Source of the DNA: Capsicum annuum
Taxonomy: Eukaryota; Streptophyta; Magnoliopsida; Solanales; Solanaceae
NCBI RefSeq assembly: GCF_002878395.1
Contig: NW_025862277.1
Location: 529,554-593,553 of the forward strand
Direction of reading: 5' to 3'
DNA: 64,000 bases
The notes below the pieces were generated by a model, which saw nothing but the letters and a program-made list of their open reading frames with translations, was not told the DNA's origin and ran no database searches. Below, piece after piece: positions 1 through 13,413 of this stretch. A program made the position numbers and the translations under genes. The stretch's first letter is position 1, and the number at the start of each line of letters is the position of its first letter.

Positions 1-2847
1 TCCATTCCTTTTTGTGCGTAAGAAAGATGGTTCTCTCATAATTTACATCGATTACCATTAGTTGAACAAAGTTACTATCAAGAATAAGTATCCACTCCCT
101 TGAATAGATGACTTGTTCGATCAACTTCAAGGTGCCATCTATTTCTCTAAGATAGACCATAGATCCGGCTATCATCAGCTCAGAGTCAAAGAATGTGACA
201 TTCTGAAAATAGCTTTTAGAACTCAGTATGGTTACTTTGAGTTTCTAGTTATGTCATTTGGTCTTACCAATGCCCCAATAGCTTTCATAGACTTGATGAA
301 CCAAGTGTTCAAATAGTACTTAGGCACGTTCATTATAGTCTTCATAGATAATATCATTGTCTATTCTCGTAATGAAAATGATTATGCAAACCATCTTAGA
401 ATCGTATTACAGACTCTAAGAACCCATTAGTTGTTTGCTAAATTTAGTAAGAGAGAGTTTTTTCTAAGATCAGTAGCTTTTCTTGGACATATTATTTCCA
501 GTGATGGCATTAGAGCTGACCCCTAAAAGATCAAAGAAGTGAAAAACTAGCCCAAACCCATTTCTCCATCAGATATTAGGAGCTTCTTGGGTTTGGCTGG
601 CTATTACAGATGGTTTGTTGAAGGGTTTTCATCTTTTGCATTCCCCATGTCTAGATAGACTCAAAAAAAAGTCAAGTTTCAGTGGTCAAATTTATATGAG
701 AAGAGTTTTTAGGAGTTAAAGACTCGACTTACCTCAGCCTCAGTTTTGACGTTGCCTGAGGGTTTAGATGGATTTCTTGTTTATTTTGATGCTTCCAGAG
801 TTGGTTTGAGTTATGTTTTGATACAGAGGTAAGGTCATAGCTTATGCCTCTAGACAACTTAAGTCCTATGCAAAGAATTATCCTACTCATGATTTTGAGT
901 TAGCAGCTATTGTGTTTGCCTTGAAAATTTGGAGGCATTATCTGTATGGGGTGCATGTTGATGTGTTCAATGACTAAAGAGTTTGCAGTATATGTTTTCA
1001 CAAAGAAAGTTAAATTTTTATCAAAGAAGGTGACTAGAATTGTTAAAGGATTATGATATGAGTGTTTTGTATCTCCCGGGCAAGGCCAATATAGTGGCAG
1101 ATGCTCTTAGAAGATTGTCTATGGGTAGTGTGTCTCATGTATAGAATAATAAGAAGCAGTTGGTTCAGGAGGTTCATTAGTTGGCTAGATTAGGCGTTCA
1201 TTTGGTTGACTCAACTGAGGGTAGTGTTTGGGTGCAGAGTAGTTCAGAATCTTCATTGGTTGTCAAAGTGAATGGAAAGCAAGATAGGGACGCCACTCTA
1301 GTAAAATTGAATGAGTCATTTAGAGATCAAAAAGTAGAGGTTTTCTCCCAAGGGGGTGATGGTGTGTTGCATTTCCAGAGGAGACTATGCGTGCTATGTG
1401 TAGATGGGTTGAGACAGCAAATTCTTATAAAAGCGCATGGTGTGTGATACTCTATTCATCCAGGGGCCACTAAGATATACCATGATTTGTGGGAGATCTA
1501 TTGGTAGAGGGTTATGAAGAGGGTTATTGCAGAGTTTTTAGCTAAGTGCCCTATTTTTCAGCAGGTTAAGATTGAGCATCAAAAGCCTAGTACCACTATG
1601 CAGGAGTTCAGTATTCCCACTTTGAAGTGGAAAGAGGTGAACACGGAAGTTGTGATGGGTTTGACTCATACTCATCATTAGCATGATTCAATTTGGGTTA
1701 TTGTGCACAGGATAACCAACTCAGCCTATTTCTTGCCAGTCAATACTTCATTTTAGCCAAGGACTATGCCAAGATCTATATAAGAGAGTTGGATAGATTG
1801 CATGGAATCCTATTGTCCATCATTTCATATAGGGGTACTCAGTTCACCTCTTAGTTCTGGAAGGATTTTTAGAAAAGTCTTAGTACCCAAGTTCATCTTA
1901 GTACAACCTTTCACCCTCAGACAGATGGTCAGGTCGAGAAGACCATTTAGACCTTAGAGGATATGTTGAGAGCTTATGTTATTGACTTTAAGGGTAGTTG
2001 GGATGATCACTTGCCATTGATTGAGTATGCCTAAAACAACATCTACCATTCTAGTATCCAGATGGCTCTATTTAAAGCTCTATATGGGAGAAGATGTAGA
2101 TCAACTATTGGTTGGTTTAAGGTAGGTGCGACTACACTAATAGGACTAGATTTAGTGTTTGATGCTTTAGAGAAATTTTAGTTGATCAGGGAGAGGCTTA
2201 AGATAGCCCAAAGCCGACAAAAATCATATGCAGATGTGAGGAGAAAGGATCACAAATTTGAGATTGGTGATTTTGTCTATTTGAAAATCTCTCCCATGAA
2301 GGGAATGAAGAGATTTGGCAAAAAAAGGAAGCTCAGTCCCCGATATGTAGGCCCTTTTAGGATCTTAAGTTGTTTTGGGAAAGTAGCATATGAGCTTGAG
2401 TTGCCTGAAGATTTGGCGTCAGTGCATCCAGTGTTCCATGTTTCTTTATTAAAGAAGTGTATTGGTAATCCAGCAGTCGTTTTTCCTTTAGAGATCTTAT
2501 ATATCCACAACGTTCTTTCATACAGAGAACTCCCAGTTGAAATCTTAGATTGACAGATTCAAAAACTAAGGAACAAAGAAGATCCCTTAGTCAAAGTTCT
2601 TTGGAGGAATCAGTTCATTGAGGGAGCTACTTGGGAAGCAGAAGCAGACATGCGTACCGAGTACCCCCACTTTTTCTCCGCAAACTCAGAATCAGCTCAA
2701 GGTAACAGTTTTCCTTGGATTTTCTTTTTTTCATTCTCAGTTCCAACCATAAAATCATGTTCATGTTATTCCATGCATTCACAAATCAGTTCAGTCAATC
2801 AATATATTCATACTCAGTCTGGTAATCACTTTCTTAGTTATGCATAA
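1..2847 (+). pseudogene. Element A pol remnant: RT, RNase H, integrase, chromodomain
   Basis: RT is recognisable from base 1 (KKDGSL, LNKVT, then YHQLRV and [11 protein letters not shown] near 170-280). The catalytic loop at 341-352 reads FIDN instead of FIDD, so it is dead. RNase H spans roughly 760-1000 and integrase roughly 1180-2180. The integrase C-terminus and chromodomain (2182-2690) keep a long open frame with [25 protein letters not shown] and LRNKEDPLVKVLW. Frameshifts occur near base 10 and after 835. In-frame stops fall mostly at family Gln or Trp positions (for example after 310, 425, 523 and 547), consistent with C-to-T decay. No function is expected. Family assignment is secure; exact domain edges are approximate. 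Confidence 0.9.
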
Positions 2848-2925
2848 TTAGCATGTAATCTCAGTCCCTCTATATCCTCAGGTTAATCAGTCTCATTTGA
2901 GGATGAGTGTTCCTAAGGGGGATAG

Positions 2926-5232
2926 TGCAATACCCCATACTTTTCTAAGTCCGGCTCATCCCCTAGTACTTGCTTAAGACACTTAGAACCTAAAAATAAG
3001 ACTAAGTGTTGAGGGACTTAGTCACTTTTTACTCCCTGTAATTTCGAGGATTTTAAGTTGACCTTCCGGGTTCCGAGATGATGGGTTTTGAGTTGATTCA
3101 TGTTTAGGGGTCTAGGTAGCATGTTTCGGGTAAGTTTTAAATTTTTGAATGACTTTTGGACAGTGTTTTGATTTTTATTCAAGCAGGTCACCGCGATTAC
3201 ACCGCATTACGGTGGAAATTGCGGTGGAAACCCTACTTCATTGTGGTGGAGGCCAAATTCACAATTATCAATTCCAACAACCCACCGTGATGGCACTATG
3301 TCATGGTGGGTATACCGGTGAGACCGTCACCGCATCGTGGTGAAGCTCTAATTCGCATTCCAGTTATAGGATTAAATCCCTAAGGGGCAATTCGATCTTT
3401 TTCAATCACCCAAATTCATCCAAAACATGGAATTAAAGCCCCAAAGAAGCATGATATGCCTCATTATCTATAATTTCTCTCAATGAAAAAAATTCTCTCA
3501 CAAGAACAAACCGTTGCCTCTTCAATATTCAAGTTCAATTCTTAAGAAATCCTCCAAGAATTTTCACGAGTTCTTCAACCTATGTATGTTAGATGTTCAT
3601 TCATGGGTTTCTCTCACCCATGAAGTCCAAGTAACAACATTTAAGTTTAAAAATAAATTTAAATTTATGATTTTTACATGATATTATGAGATATATCCAT
3701 GACCCTTCATGAAAATTTATTGTTTGTGTGTACGTATCATGTTGACAAGGTTGTTGTTGTTGAAGTTAAACCCTACATATTGAATGATGCTTATTTTTTG
3801 GTCATTACCTTAATTTGTGATTTTAGTATTGCAATCATGATATCACCCTATTTTTAAATATTACTCCCATACTTTACCCATGACTTGCAAGTGTTTGATT
3901 AAATCCCTAAGATATGAATTTTGAATAGTGTCTGTTTATTATACATTTGAAACTTTGGTATGCTTTCACTGTTGATGTTATCGAGTCCTGGTGGTTGTTC
4001 ATTCCCAAAATTTAGTTGTTTACTTAGTCTTAGTATTTTTAGAATAGATTTCAAAGCATGAATAAGTATTATCAATTCAGCCAGTTGTCCTATCAGTCAA
4101 ATTAGATCAATTCTAGTGTAGTAGTTCGAGTTAGTTCAGTTGGGAGTAGGATTCAGCACCAAACGAACCTAGGGATAGGGGCCCACCTGCCAATTGAGGG
4201 TGTTACCTTTAGTAGCAGTCCCGCATTCCAGAATACATAGCCAGCGTAGGTTAAAATTTTTAACCTGCCAGTTGACGGTTGACACATATCTCACTAGAGA
4301 ACCTTCCAGTAGAAAGTAACTCTTTAGTGCTTTAGGAAACCATTACAATGGATCTACATAGCCAGTGTTATTACCTGTGGCACAATACTGACACCCTTCC
4401 AACTGGAGTTGCAGGTTAGACCCTAATTTACCTTATTGGGGCATGTCGGTTAGATGATTGCTCCCACAGTCTCAGTCCAGTGTTCAGTTCAGAGTACATT
4501 TTTCAGACTTGCTTGACCATGGCATACAGTTATTAGTTGTTCAATGTAAGTATTTTAGTATTTTAGTTTATAGACTACTTCAGTATTATGTTATATGCTT
4601 GGTCATGCATTCTTAGATTTTACAGCATTTCTCTCATACTAGACAGTTGTTATCTCATTCTACATGTTCAGTCAGTATCATTCATGCATATGAACAATCC
4701 ACGTCAGCCTAACATCATTTAGCATACCAATACTTTCAAATTACTGACTGCATACTTATTTCTGGCGCTATGATGTCTCATATCATAGGTTCGGTCACTC
4801 AGGTTCCTGAGCACATCTAGACCTCCCCAATGCATCCACAGCAGTAGCAGTGGTGAGTCCTCATGTTCCGAGGACCATTTATGTTTATTTTAGTTCAATT
4901 CAGTAGTTATTCAGAGTTAGTTGGGGACTTGGGGACTTGTCCCATCAACTCCACAGTTAGTCATTTAGAGGCTTTCAAACACTTTTAGTTAGTTATTCAG
5001 TTATCAGTTGTTATTGATAGTCTTACAGTATTGTTTTTAGACAGACATTTTCAGTATTTTGATTCAGTTTTGTTTTCGTATATAAAACCTTGTGGTATTT
5101 TCAGTTGAATTCTGCACATGTTCTCTATTATTTTATTTAGTTCTCACAGGAGGTACCAACATGGGTTAGTTTGTGGTCCTTCAGGGCTGTAGGCACCGTG
5201 TGGTGTCTAGCTTGTACTCTTAAGATGTTACA
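2926..5232 (+). repeat. 3' LTR of element A
   Basis: The LTR starts TGCAATACCCC directly after a purine-rich tract and ends with GATGTTACA, giving degenerate inverted ends of the TGTAATACCCC/GGGGTGTTACA type. Length is about 2.3 kb, usual for Tekay/Del LTRs. It holds no coding sequence. A GC-rich hairpin array sits at 3180-3350. The right end is assigned from its inverted-end match and could be off by a few bases. Confidence 0.8.
3180..3350. repeat. GC-rich inverted-repeat array in LTR A
   Basis: Four to five short inverted phrases follow one another here, such as CACCGCGATTACACCGC, CACCGTGATGGCACTATG and CACCGCATCGTGGTGAAG. Each can fold on itself or pair with a neighbour, in an otherwise AT-rich LTR. 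The array starts about 250 bp inside the LTR. The same arrangement, with similar or different words, occurs in the LTRs of B, H, E and D. Function is unknown. Confidence 0.7.
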
Positions 5233-5296
5233 ATATGATCTAAAATTTGTTTCTCATTTACCTCAATACCTAGAGATGACTTCTCCACTTGTTGAA
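5233..5296. other. 64-bp spacer between LTR A and LTR F
   Basis: This short AT-rich stretch separates two LTRs of opposite orientation. Its first five bases (ATATG) and last five (TTGAA) are the candidate target duplications of A and F. It is either old host DNA or a sliver of an earlier repeat; I recognise nothing in it. Confidence 0.6.
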
Positions 5297-7249
5297 TGTA
5301 ACACCCCAAAAATAGGTCCTGAGATATCACACGATGCTCAAGACTATAAGTAGCCTTAAGCTAACCCTATTTACCTTATACTAAGTTTTAATCTTACAAC
5401 AAGGGAATATAGAAATAAAAATCATACTAAATGCAGAAATCTATCTAATCTAACTGAGAATATCTGAATATAATCTCTAAAAAAAATAAACTCAATAGTC
5501 TGAATAATCAAAATTAAGTAATCTGAATCATATCTAGCAGTCTGACTAGCCTCTACTACTAATAACTAGAGAGTCACAGAGACAAACCCCCAGCTGACTT
5601 AAACTACCCGAAAATACTGAATCATCTATGATAATAAGATAAAAAGTCTAAAAAACTAAGTCCCTAAACTATATGGACTCACCAACTCTCGGGATATAGA
5701 TGGAGATGCTCAAAATTACTCACACTGATGGAACTGAACACCTGAACCTACATTATGAGACAATGTAGCACATAGACGTATATGTGGATCAGTACTTTAT
5801 GAATGTACTAACTATATGGGGGTGAATTAATAAGTAAAACAATGTGTCAATATCATCATAATTTGTAAAACAATGCATGCTAATTGTAGATGACTCACAT
5901 AAGCTGGAAATCATGAGTACCAAATCATACTTTATAAATTTAGTGAGTCAAAACACTTAGTTCTAAAGTTGTACTAGTGTTCTGCCTATAAATCATGTTG
6001 TCTAAGTATAGAAAGGACTCACTTTTATATCTGAAATATGAAAGCTGAAGTCTGTAGCTAATGTCTTTCCATAAAGCAATATCTGACTAAAGTTATGAGC
6101 CTTTACACATAGTTTCTAAAACTTGTTTATTTACTTTTACTATTAGGGAAAATACTTTGATAAACTATCCTGAAAGTCTTTACTGTTAGGTTACTCTTTT
6201 ATGCAGGGAGGTTCTTCTAATTGATATAATCCATGGGAGCTATCATGGAGTTCAACATCTAATTCCCTATTGGGAAAACCTCACATTGGGGAGAGGTGTT
6301 ATACTTGCCAGGGAGTATAACCTAATCTAAGTGATCACATCTGTATCTATCATCCATATAAAAATGGGAGTAATTTGATAATCTGAACCTACATTGGCTC
6401 ATAGTTCTGGGGCATGTGAACTTACCCAACTCAGTGCTAAATACTACTCATTTTAATCTATATGGTCATTATGATGAAAACCCACTTAAAAATCTAGTAT
6501 AATGGTTTGGTACAAAAACCAACTGTATAATTGCTAAGTTAAACTGAAATCTGAAACTGTAAAGTGGATTCAACGTCTAATCTAAAATCAAAGATCAAAT
6601 CTTTATCAAAAATCTGAAAATAATCTAGTCATAGGGTGCTCATAGCATAGTCAATCTTAAAATGGCAATATTCAAATAGGGCTTAATGACCCATGCATAA
6701 AATTTCATGTCAAAGCATCATAGTGTTCATGCTTGATAATTTAAACATTGGTAATTCTACTCAAAATCTAGAATTTACTGCAATACGTAAGAAAATACGA
6801 AAATAGGCATGCAATTCAAATTCTAAATAACTTGAAATCTCATAATCTTGCAAATAACAATAATGTGTATGAACCCTATTTTGAAACTCATGTATATTCA
6901 TACATAATCATATAAATTTGTAATTAAAAACTAGTTTTGGGTCAAAGGATGAAAGTATGCCCTTGTTCATAAACCTCATACACTTTAATTAATGAAATTG
7001 AATAAAAGGCTTGATCTTGAATTCCTATTTGTGCTTCTCAATTTGGGACACTGTCTTCACTAAAAGTGCTATAACTTCCCGACCGAATATCGAATTATTG
7101 GTATCATTTGAAAGCTAATTCAATTTTCTACACACTGGAGGGTCTAAAACTAGAAAATTCCATATGTATCAAAGGTTATTAAGTTTTTAAAGCTAGCCCT
7201 TGACATTCTAGGAGCTAAATTAAGCTATGAAAAAGTATGGGGTATTACA
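5297..7249 (-). repeat. 3' LTR of element F, lacking the hairpin array
   Basis: On the minus strand the LTR begins TGTAATACCCC right after a purine tract (AAGGGGGAGATAT, complement of 7250-7262). On the plus strand it starts TGTAACACCCC at 5297. It is about 1.95 kb and clearly related to the B LTR (22781-25266). Relative to B it lacks about 530 bp, joined near 7031. The missing part is exactly what contains the GC-rich hairpin array in B. Confidence 0.85.
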
Positions 7250-7253
7250 ATAT

Positions 7254-10200
7254 CTCCCCCTTGAGAACATTCATCCTTGAATGTCGATAGTTAAACTAAG
7301 AATACTAAGGAACTGAGGTTATATGCTTACATGCACAACTAAAATAAGCTGTATGACTGAATCTAAAACATGTTAAGCGACTGAGCTAATCTGTGAGTGC
7401 ATGAATTTACATGAGGAAAACTATATAGCTGAATCTAAGGCTGGAAAAGTGTTAAATTAAGGAATTGTTACCTTCGGCTGAATCTAAGTTCGTGGAAAAG
7501 AGATGAGGATACTTGGTACGCATGTATGGTTTTACTTCCCAAGTAGCACCCTCAACGGACTAATTTCACGACAGAACTTTGACCAAGGGAACCTCTTTGT
7601 TCCTTAGTCTATGGATCTGATGATCAAGAATCTCTACTGGAACTTCTTCATATGAGAGGATATTCCGAATATCTATACTTTCTAGAGGGACTACAGTAGC
7701 TGAATCTTTCATGCATTTTTTCAATAAGGACACATGGAACACTGGATAAACTGAGGACAAATCTGTGGGTAACTCAAGGTCATATTCTACCTTTCCCATG
7801 TGACTCAAGATCCTGTAGGGGCTTACATATCAGGGACTAAGCTTTCCTTTTTTTCCAAATTTCTTTACCCCCTTCATGGGTGAAACTTTCAAAAACATAA
7901 GGTCATCGAACTCTAACTCAAGATCTCTCCTTATCACATCTCCATATGATTTCTGATGACTCTGAGATTCTTTCAATGTCTCTCAAATCAACTAAACTTT
8001 CTCCATGGCTTCCAACAGCATATCTATCCCAATCAAAGAAGCCTCACCCACTTCGAACCAACTGACTGGTAATCTACATCTCTGCCTAAAAAGAGCTTCA
8101 AACGAGGCCATCTGAATACTAGAATGGTAATTGTTATTATAGGCTAACTCATTCAACGACAAATGCTCATCCCAACTGCCTTTGAAATAAAGAACACATG
8201 CCCTCAACATATCCTCTAGTGTATGAATAGTCCTTTCTGCCTGACCATCTGTCTTCAGATGAAAAGATGAACTAAGATTAACTTGGGTACCAAGACCCTT
8301 CTAAAAGGCTCTCCAAAATTGAGAGGTAAATTGAGTAACCCTATATGAGATATAGATAAAGAAATTTAATGCAATCGGACTAACTCTCTGATATACAACT
8401 TAGCATAATCTTCAGCAGTGTAGGACATGTGAACTAGCAAGAAATACGCTGACTTAGTCAATCTATCTATAATAACCCAAATTAAATCATGGTAACGATG
8501 TTAATGGGGTGATCGAGTCACAAAGTCCATATTTACCTCTTCCCACTTCCAAGTGGGGATACCAAACTCCTGCAACATACCACCAAGTCTTTGGTGCTCT
8601 ACCTTAACCTATTGAAAAGTTGTAGATTTGGCTACAAATTTTGTATCTTTCTTCATACCACTCCACCAACAGATTTTCTGCAAATCGCAATACATCTTGG
8701 TGGCTCCTAGATAAATGGAGTAACGCACACCATATACTTCTGCTATAATTCAATGCCTCAAATCATCAACACATGGCATACACAATCTACTCTGGTACCT
8801 CAACTCACCATCTCTCCCTTGGGAGAAAACCTCCACCTTTTCATTTTTAACTGAATCCATCAGTTCAACCAAACTAGAATCCGTATCGTGCTTTTCTTTC
8901 ACTTTCGAAACTAGAGAAGATTCGGAACTACACTGAACCCAAACATTTCCTTCAGTTAAATCAACCAATATAACACCTAATCTATCTAATCAATGAACTT
9001 CTCAAACTAGCTCCTTCTTATTATTCTCCATATGAGCAATACTGCCCATAGACAATCCACTAAGGGCGTTTTCCACTACATTGTCCTTGACCAGATGATA
9101 CAACCCACTCATATCATAATCTTTCAATAATTCCAACTACCTTCTCTGCCGAAGATGCAAGTCCCTCTGAGTAAATAATACTGTAAGCTTTTATGGTCTG
9201 TAAACACATCAACATGCACCCCATAAAGATAGTGCCTCCATATTTTCAATGCAAACACAACGACAACTAACTCAAGATCATAGGTAGGGTAGTTCTTTAC
9301 ATGAGGATTAATCTGTCTAGAGGTATAGGCTATAACTTTACCTTTCTGCATCAATACATAACCCAGATCAATTCTAGAGGCATCACAATACAGAACAAAA
9401 TCATCTGTACCATCAGGTAATGCTAAACCTAGTCTTAAGTGAGTCGAGTCTTCAACTCCTAAATACTCTTCTCACAGTAATCTGACAACTGAAACTTAAC
9501 TTTCTTATGAGTTAATCTAGACATAGGAGACATAATAGATGAGAAACCCTCAGCAAAACGTCTATAATAGCCAGCTAAACCCAAGAAACTTCTAATGTCT
9601 AATGGATAAATAGGTATAGGTCAGTTTCTTACTGCCTCTGTTTTTTAGAGATCAATTTTAATACCATCACTGGAAATAATATGACCAAGAAAAGCTATTG
9701 ACCTTAGCCAAAATTCACATTTGCTAAATTTAGCAAACAACTGGTGATCTCTAAGAGTTTGCAACAAAATTCTAAGGTGGTCTACATGATCATCCTCACT
9801 GCGAGAATAGACAAGAATATCATCTATAAAGACTATTACAAACATGTCAAGATACTGTTTAAACACTCTGTTCATCAAGTCCATGAAAGTTTTTGGGGCA
9901 TTGGTAATACCAAATGACATGACTAAAAACTCAAAATGACTATAACGAGTTCTAAAATTAGTTTTTGGAATATTACATTCCCTTACTCTAAGCTGATGAT
10001 CTTGGAGAAATAACTTGCACCTTGGAGTTGGTCAAATAAGTCATCAATCCTAGGAAGACAATATTTGGTTTTTACTGTGACTTTATCAGTTAACGATAGT
10101 CAATGAACATTCGCTAAAACCCATCTTTCTTTCGCACGAATAGGATTGGAGCGCCTCATGAAGAAACACTGAGCCTCATGAAACCTTTATCTAAAAGATC

Positions 10201-10365
10201 TTTAAGCTTCTCTTTTAACTCTTTAAGCTCGGTTGGATCCATATATTATGGAGGAATAGCGATTGGTTAGGTATCTTGGAAAAGGTCAGTACCAAATTTT
10301 ATTTCCCTATTGAGAGGTACCCTTGAAAAATCTTCGATAAAAATATCAAGAAACTCATTGACTAC
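7254..10365 (-). pseudogene. Element F pol: chromodomain, integrase, RNase H, RT
   Basis: Read on the minus strand from 10365 leftwards: start of RT (to 9645), RNase H (about 9124-9420), integrase (about 8000-8980) and chromodomain (7480-7808). RT keeps the catalytic FIDD at 9819-9830 and a clean stretch at 9645-9920. RNase H keeps the [11 protein letters not shown] block. The integrase C-terminus shows [12 protein letters not shown] and LRNKEVPLVKV. Frameshifts and stops split the frame between these blocks. The right edge is where G is inserted; the frame continues in the fragment at 16601-16917. It is B-family by its LTR and better preserved than A. Confidence 0.9.
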
Positions 10366-11589
10366 TGTCGTGCCCCATTTTTCTCGTGGAACGCGGGATT
10401 CAATGTGGCCACTCTTTTTGGGATTTTTTTGAGGAGATTGTGTGAAGAGTCACCACCTAACAAATTAAGGTGTGTTAGGACACCGGTCTAGGCTACTACG
10501 AACCTATTTTGTTATTTTATCTTAGTTCACCAGAGATTTGGGTAAGGGTTCAAATTACCTCAAAAGAAAGGAGTTAGTCACCTTTTGAGGTCCACAAAGG
10601 TGGTTTCCAGCCGAATTCGTATTTTACATGGGGATTCTACATGATCAAATAAAGGTCTCTTATTTTAATTTAATTGTTAACTAAGTGATAAAGTAATAAA
10701 TAAGCAACCACATGTTATTTTATTATTTCTAATTGTTAAATAGCTAAGTGATAAAAATAATAAAACATGTGAATAAGACAAGTGAGGAGAAAGAAATGAC
10801 ATAAATTTACAACAAAGGGGTTGCTTATATAATAAACTAACTACCCCAAATAAATAAGCATGTAAAGAAAATAAAAGAATAAAATAAAATCATCCAAATC
10901 AAACAAATAAATGTTTTGGTCTCATTCGAATCAGAACCCCAACTTGGTTAATCATCATCCGACCCACCGGCCAAATTCTTAGACAAGTGACAACGTAATT
11001 AGTCTCACCGTCAATATCTATCGGGATCATCACTTCCGAATGACTACCCGCCCCACCTCACCTAGGCTAGTTGTTAAGTAGAAAGGCGTTCTATCGCAAG
11101 GATAAGACTACTGTCTTTAGTAATACTTATCGTCCTACCTATCGTCCAAAAGACATTGGACTTTGCTTTTTTTGTTTGGTGGTCTAGATGAAATAAAGTT
11201 ATGTTGCCTAAGACTCAAAGAGAGAACAAATAGGACATCACATAGCACATAATTATCCCAATTTAGCCTCTTGATTAATTAAAGTTTATTAATATGATCA
11301 ACATGCAAAGACATAATTATTTATTTTGTGTCATTAACCTATAGGCATGGTATCTAAGTATTCAACAATTGATGACAAAAGAAAACTGTGATTCATATGT
11401 GTAACAATGTGTTGTCAAGTTGTTAAAAGAGGGTGTCAAAAGTGTGGTAAATATGTCAAGAAATTGTGCTCATGAATTAAGTGTTATAAACTAATGAGAA
11501 TATAAGAAATTAACCAAAAAAATGCACTAACATGCTAATGAACACAGTGGTATACTTAATCGAGTGTTTAACATATTGAGAATGCTCAA

Positions 11590-12480
11590 AAACTAACGTT
11601 TTAACATTCTAGCAATTATGATAGTAGTGCAGAAATTCAATATTAATTATGCTAAAAAATTCAATGACATGCTAAAAATGCCTAAAATCTAAAATTTTAT
11701 GCGAAAAATGTAGAAAATTAGTATTTTAACATGCTGGACATTAATCTTTTTATGTAGAAATGTCATTTTAACATGCTAGAATTTAATTGACATGCTGAAA
11801 ATTAATTTTGACATGCTGCCGATTAAAATTCCAATATTGACGAGCAGAAATGCATTTTACACGGAAATAGAATTAACATGCAGGAATTTTATATTAACAT
11901 GCTGCAATTTCAATACTAATATGCTGAGAGTAGTTTTAGTATGCTGAAAATCGTTTAAATGTGCAGAAGCAAGTTCTAGCAATGCTGAAATTGTTTTAAC
12001 GTGCAAAAACATGTTCTAATAATGCTGAAATTTGTTTTAATATGCAGAAACATATTCTAATGATGCTGAAATTTGTTTTAATGAGCAGAAGTTTTTATGT
12101 TAATTAACGTGTTCAGGCTTATGCTTACATACCAAGCCATGTGACGACATAATTAACTCTAATATTTAACATGCTAAAATTCTTTAAATCTATAATTAGT
12201 CATGCTGAAAACCGCTTGACTTCGATTTAATATGATTAAATATGCAAACGTGTTAGGAATGCATTAACATACTTATATTCAATTTTTTATATGTCAATAT
12301 GTTGGAAAATACATGAATATGCTTATTACTAATATTTAATATGCTAATAGATATATTAATACGTAGGAATTTAATTGTTGACATGCTCAAAACGTGGTTA
12401 AATTAGTATTAACATGCTGAAACATACAATAACGTATTTAACATTGTTTAACATGCTGCAAGCTAGATTAAACACAAGAG
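11590..12480. repeat. Degenerate ATGCTGAAA repeat field with 41-bp core
   Basis: The word ATGCTGAAA or close variants (ATGCTGCAA, ATGCTAGAA, GTGCAGAAG) recurs dozens of times at irregular spacing, usually preceded by TTTTAAC. At about 11952-12093 it becomes a regular 41-bp tandem repeat of a little over three units (GTTTTAAYRTGCARAA start, TGCTGAAATTT end). This is a minisatellite inside the LTR of G. No coding potential is convincing. Confidence 0.75.
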
Positions 12481-13376
12481 TTAATGTTAACATGTACAAA
12501 AACATTATCATGCCTAGATTTATTTTACTATGCCTAAATTGTGTTGGCGTGCCAAACATGCAATGGCATAGTAATAAGTTATGGCTTAAGTGTCCAAATA
12601 TTTCGAATATTAGGTGATTCATATAGCACGTAATACACATAAAATCTTAAGTTGTGCCTACCTATACTATTCACAGAGCACGTAGGTCCCCGCCCCTGAG
12701 CAGTCCCCAAAATTATTATTACAATAATGATAACGTTTGTACAATAATATTACAAATCAAATAATAAGAGACAAAACTAGTAGAACTAATACAATCTATT
12801 GTAAAAATCCCGGCGACTCTTCAAAACCTCATAAGTATCTATTTAAACCTGTGAGACAAGATATATTAACAAGCAAATAGGAACATATAATAATAAACAT
12901 CGAAATATTTCTATAGACATATTTTTAAAGGCTTTAACAATGTGATGTTGTCAACACACACAAAAATGAAAATTACATCATTTTGAGAACTTACCCATGT
13001 TGGAGACAGGCACTCCCCACAGTGAGGTACGCAAGATGCTCCCAAGTAAACAACAATAGAATAATAAGAAAATAATAATGCTTCCTTAAATCCGCGAAGA
13101 AACGCTAAAGAGCCGGAGGAATATATGTTTTTCTTGTCTTAAAACTGCTACTAGTCCTTTTATTTTAGAGAGTAATTGTGATTCCAAAGATACCTTTCAA
13201 TTGAAAAGAGGGGTTGTTATATAGTGTGGGAAACAACTCAGCCTAAGCAATAAAAGGAAGGGAGGATATTTTTTCAATCAATCAAGGAAAAATAGAAGAA
13301 AATATTTCAGAAACAATCAATAATAATCAAATTAAGAAATAAGAAAATTTTGTTCAATTTTACCATAAATAGGCAT

Positions 13377-13377
<1 letters not shown>

Positions 13378-13413
<36 letters not shown>
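13378..13413. repeat. (AAT)n microsatellite
   Basis: About twelve perfect AAT/TAA triplets in G. The flanking sequence is AT-rich and without genes. Confidence 0.95.

Larger units (their letters stand above)
1..5232 (+). mobile_element. Element A: 3' half of a Tekay/Del-like chromovirus
   Basis: The window opens inside reverse transcriptase of a plus-strand Ty3/gypsy element. Domain order is RT, RNase H, integrase and chromodomain, followed by a purine tract (AAGGGGGAT, about 2915-2923) and a 3' LTR at 2926-5232. This order, plus the conserved [12 protein letters not shown] block and a C-terminal chromodomain, is diagnostic of plant chromoviruses. The 5' LTR, gag and protease lie outside the window. 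The five bases after the LTR are ATATG, a candidate target duplication whose partner cannot be seen. The element faces element F tail to tail, with 64 bp between their LTRs. Confidence 0.9.

Noticed and set aside
12398..12640. Overlapping open frames on both strands
   Set aside because: They fall in the ATGCTGAAA repeat field and have low-complexity products.
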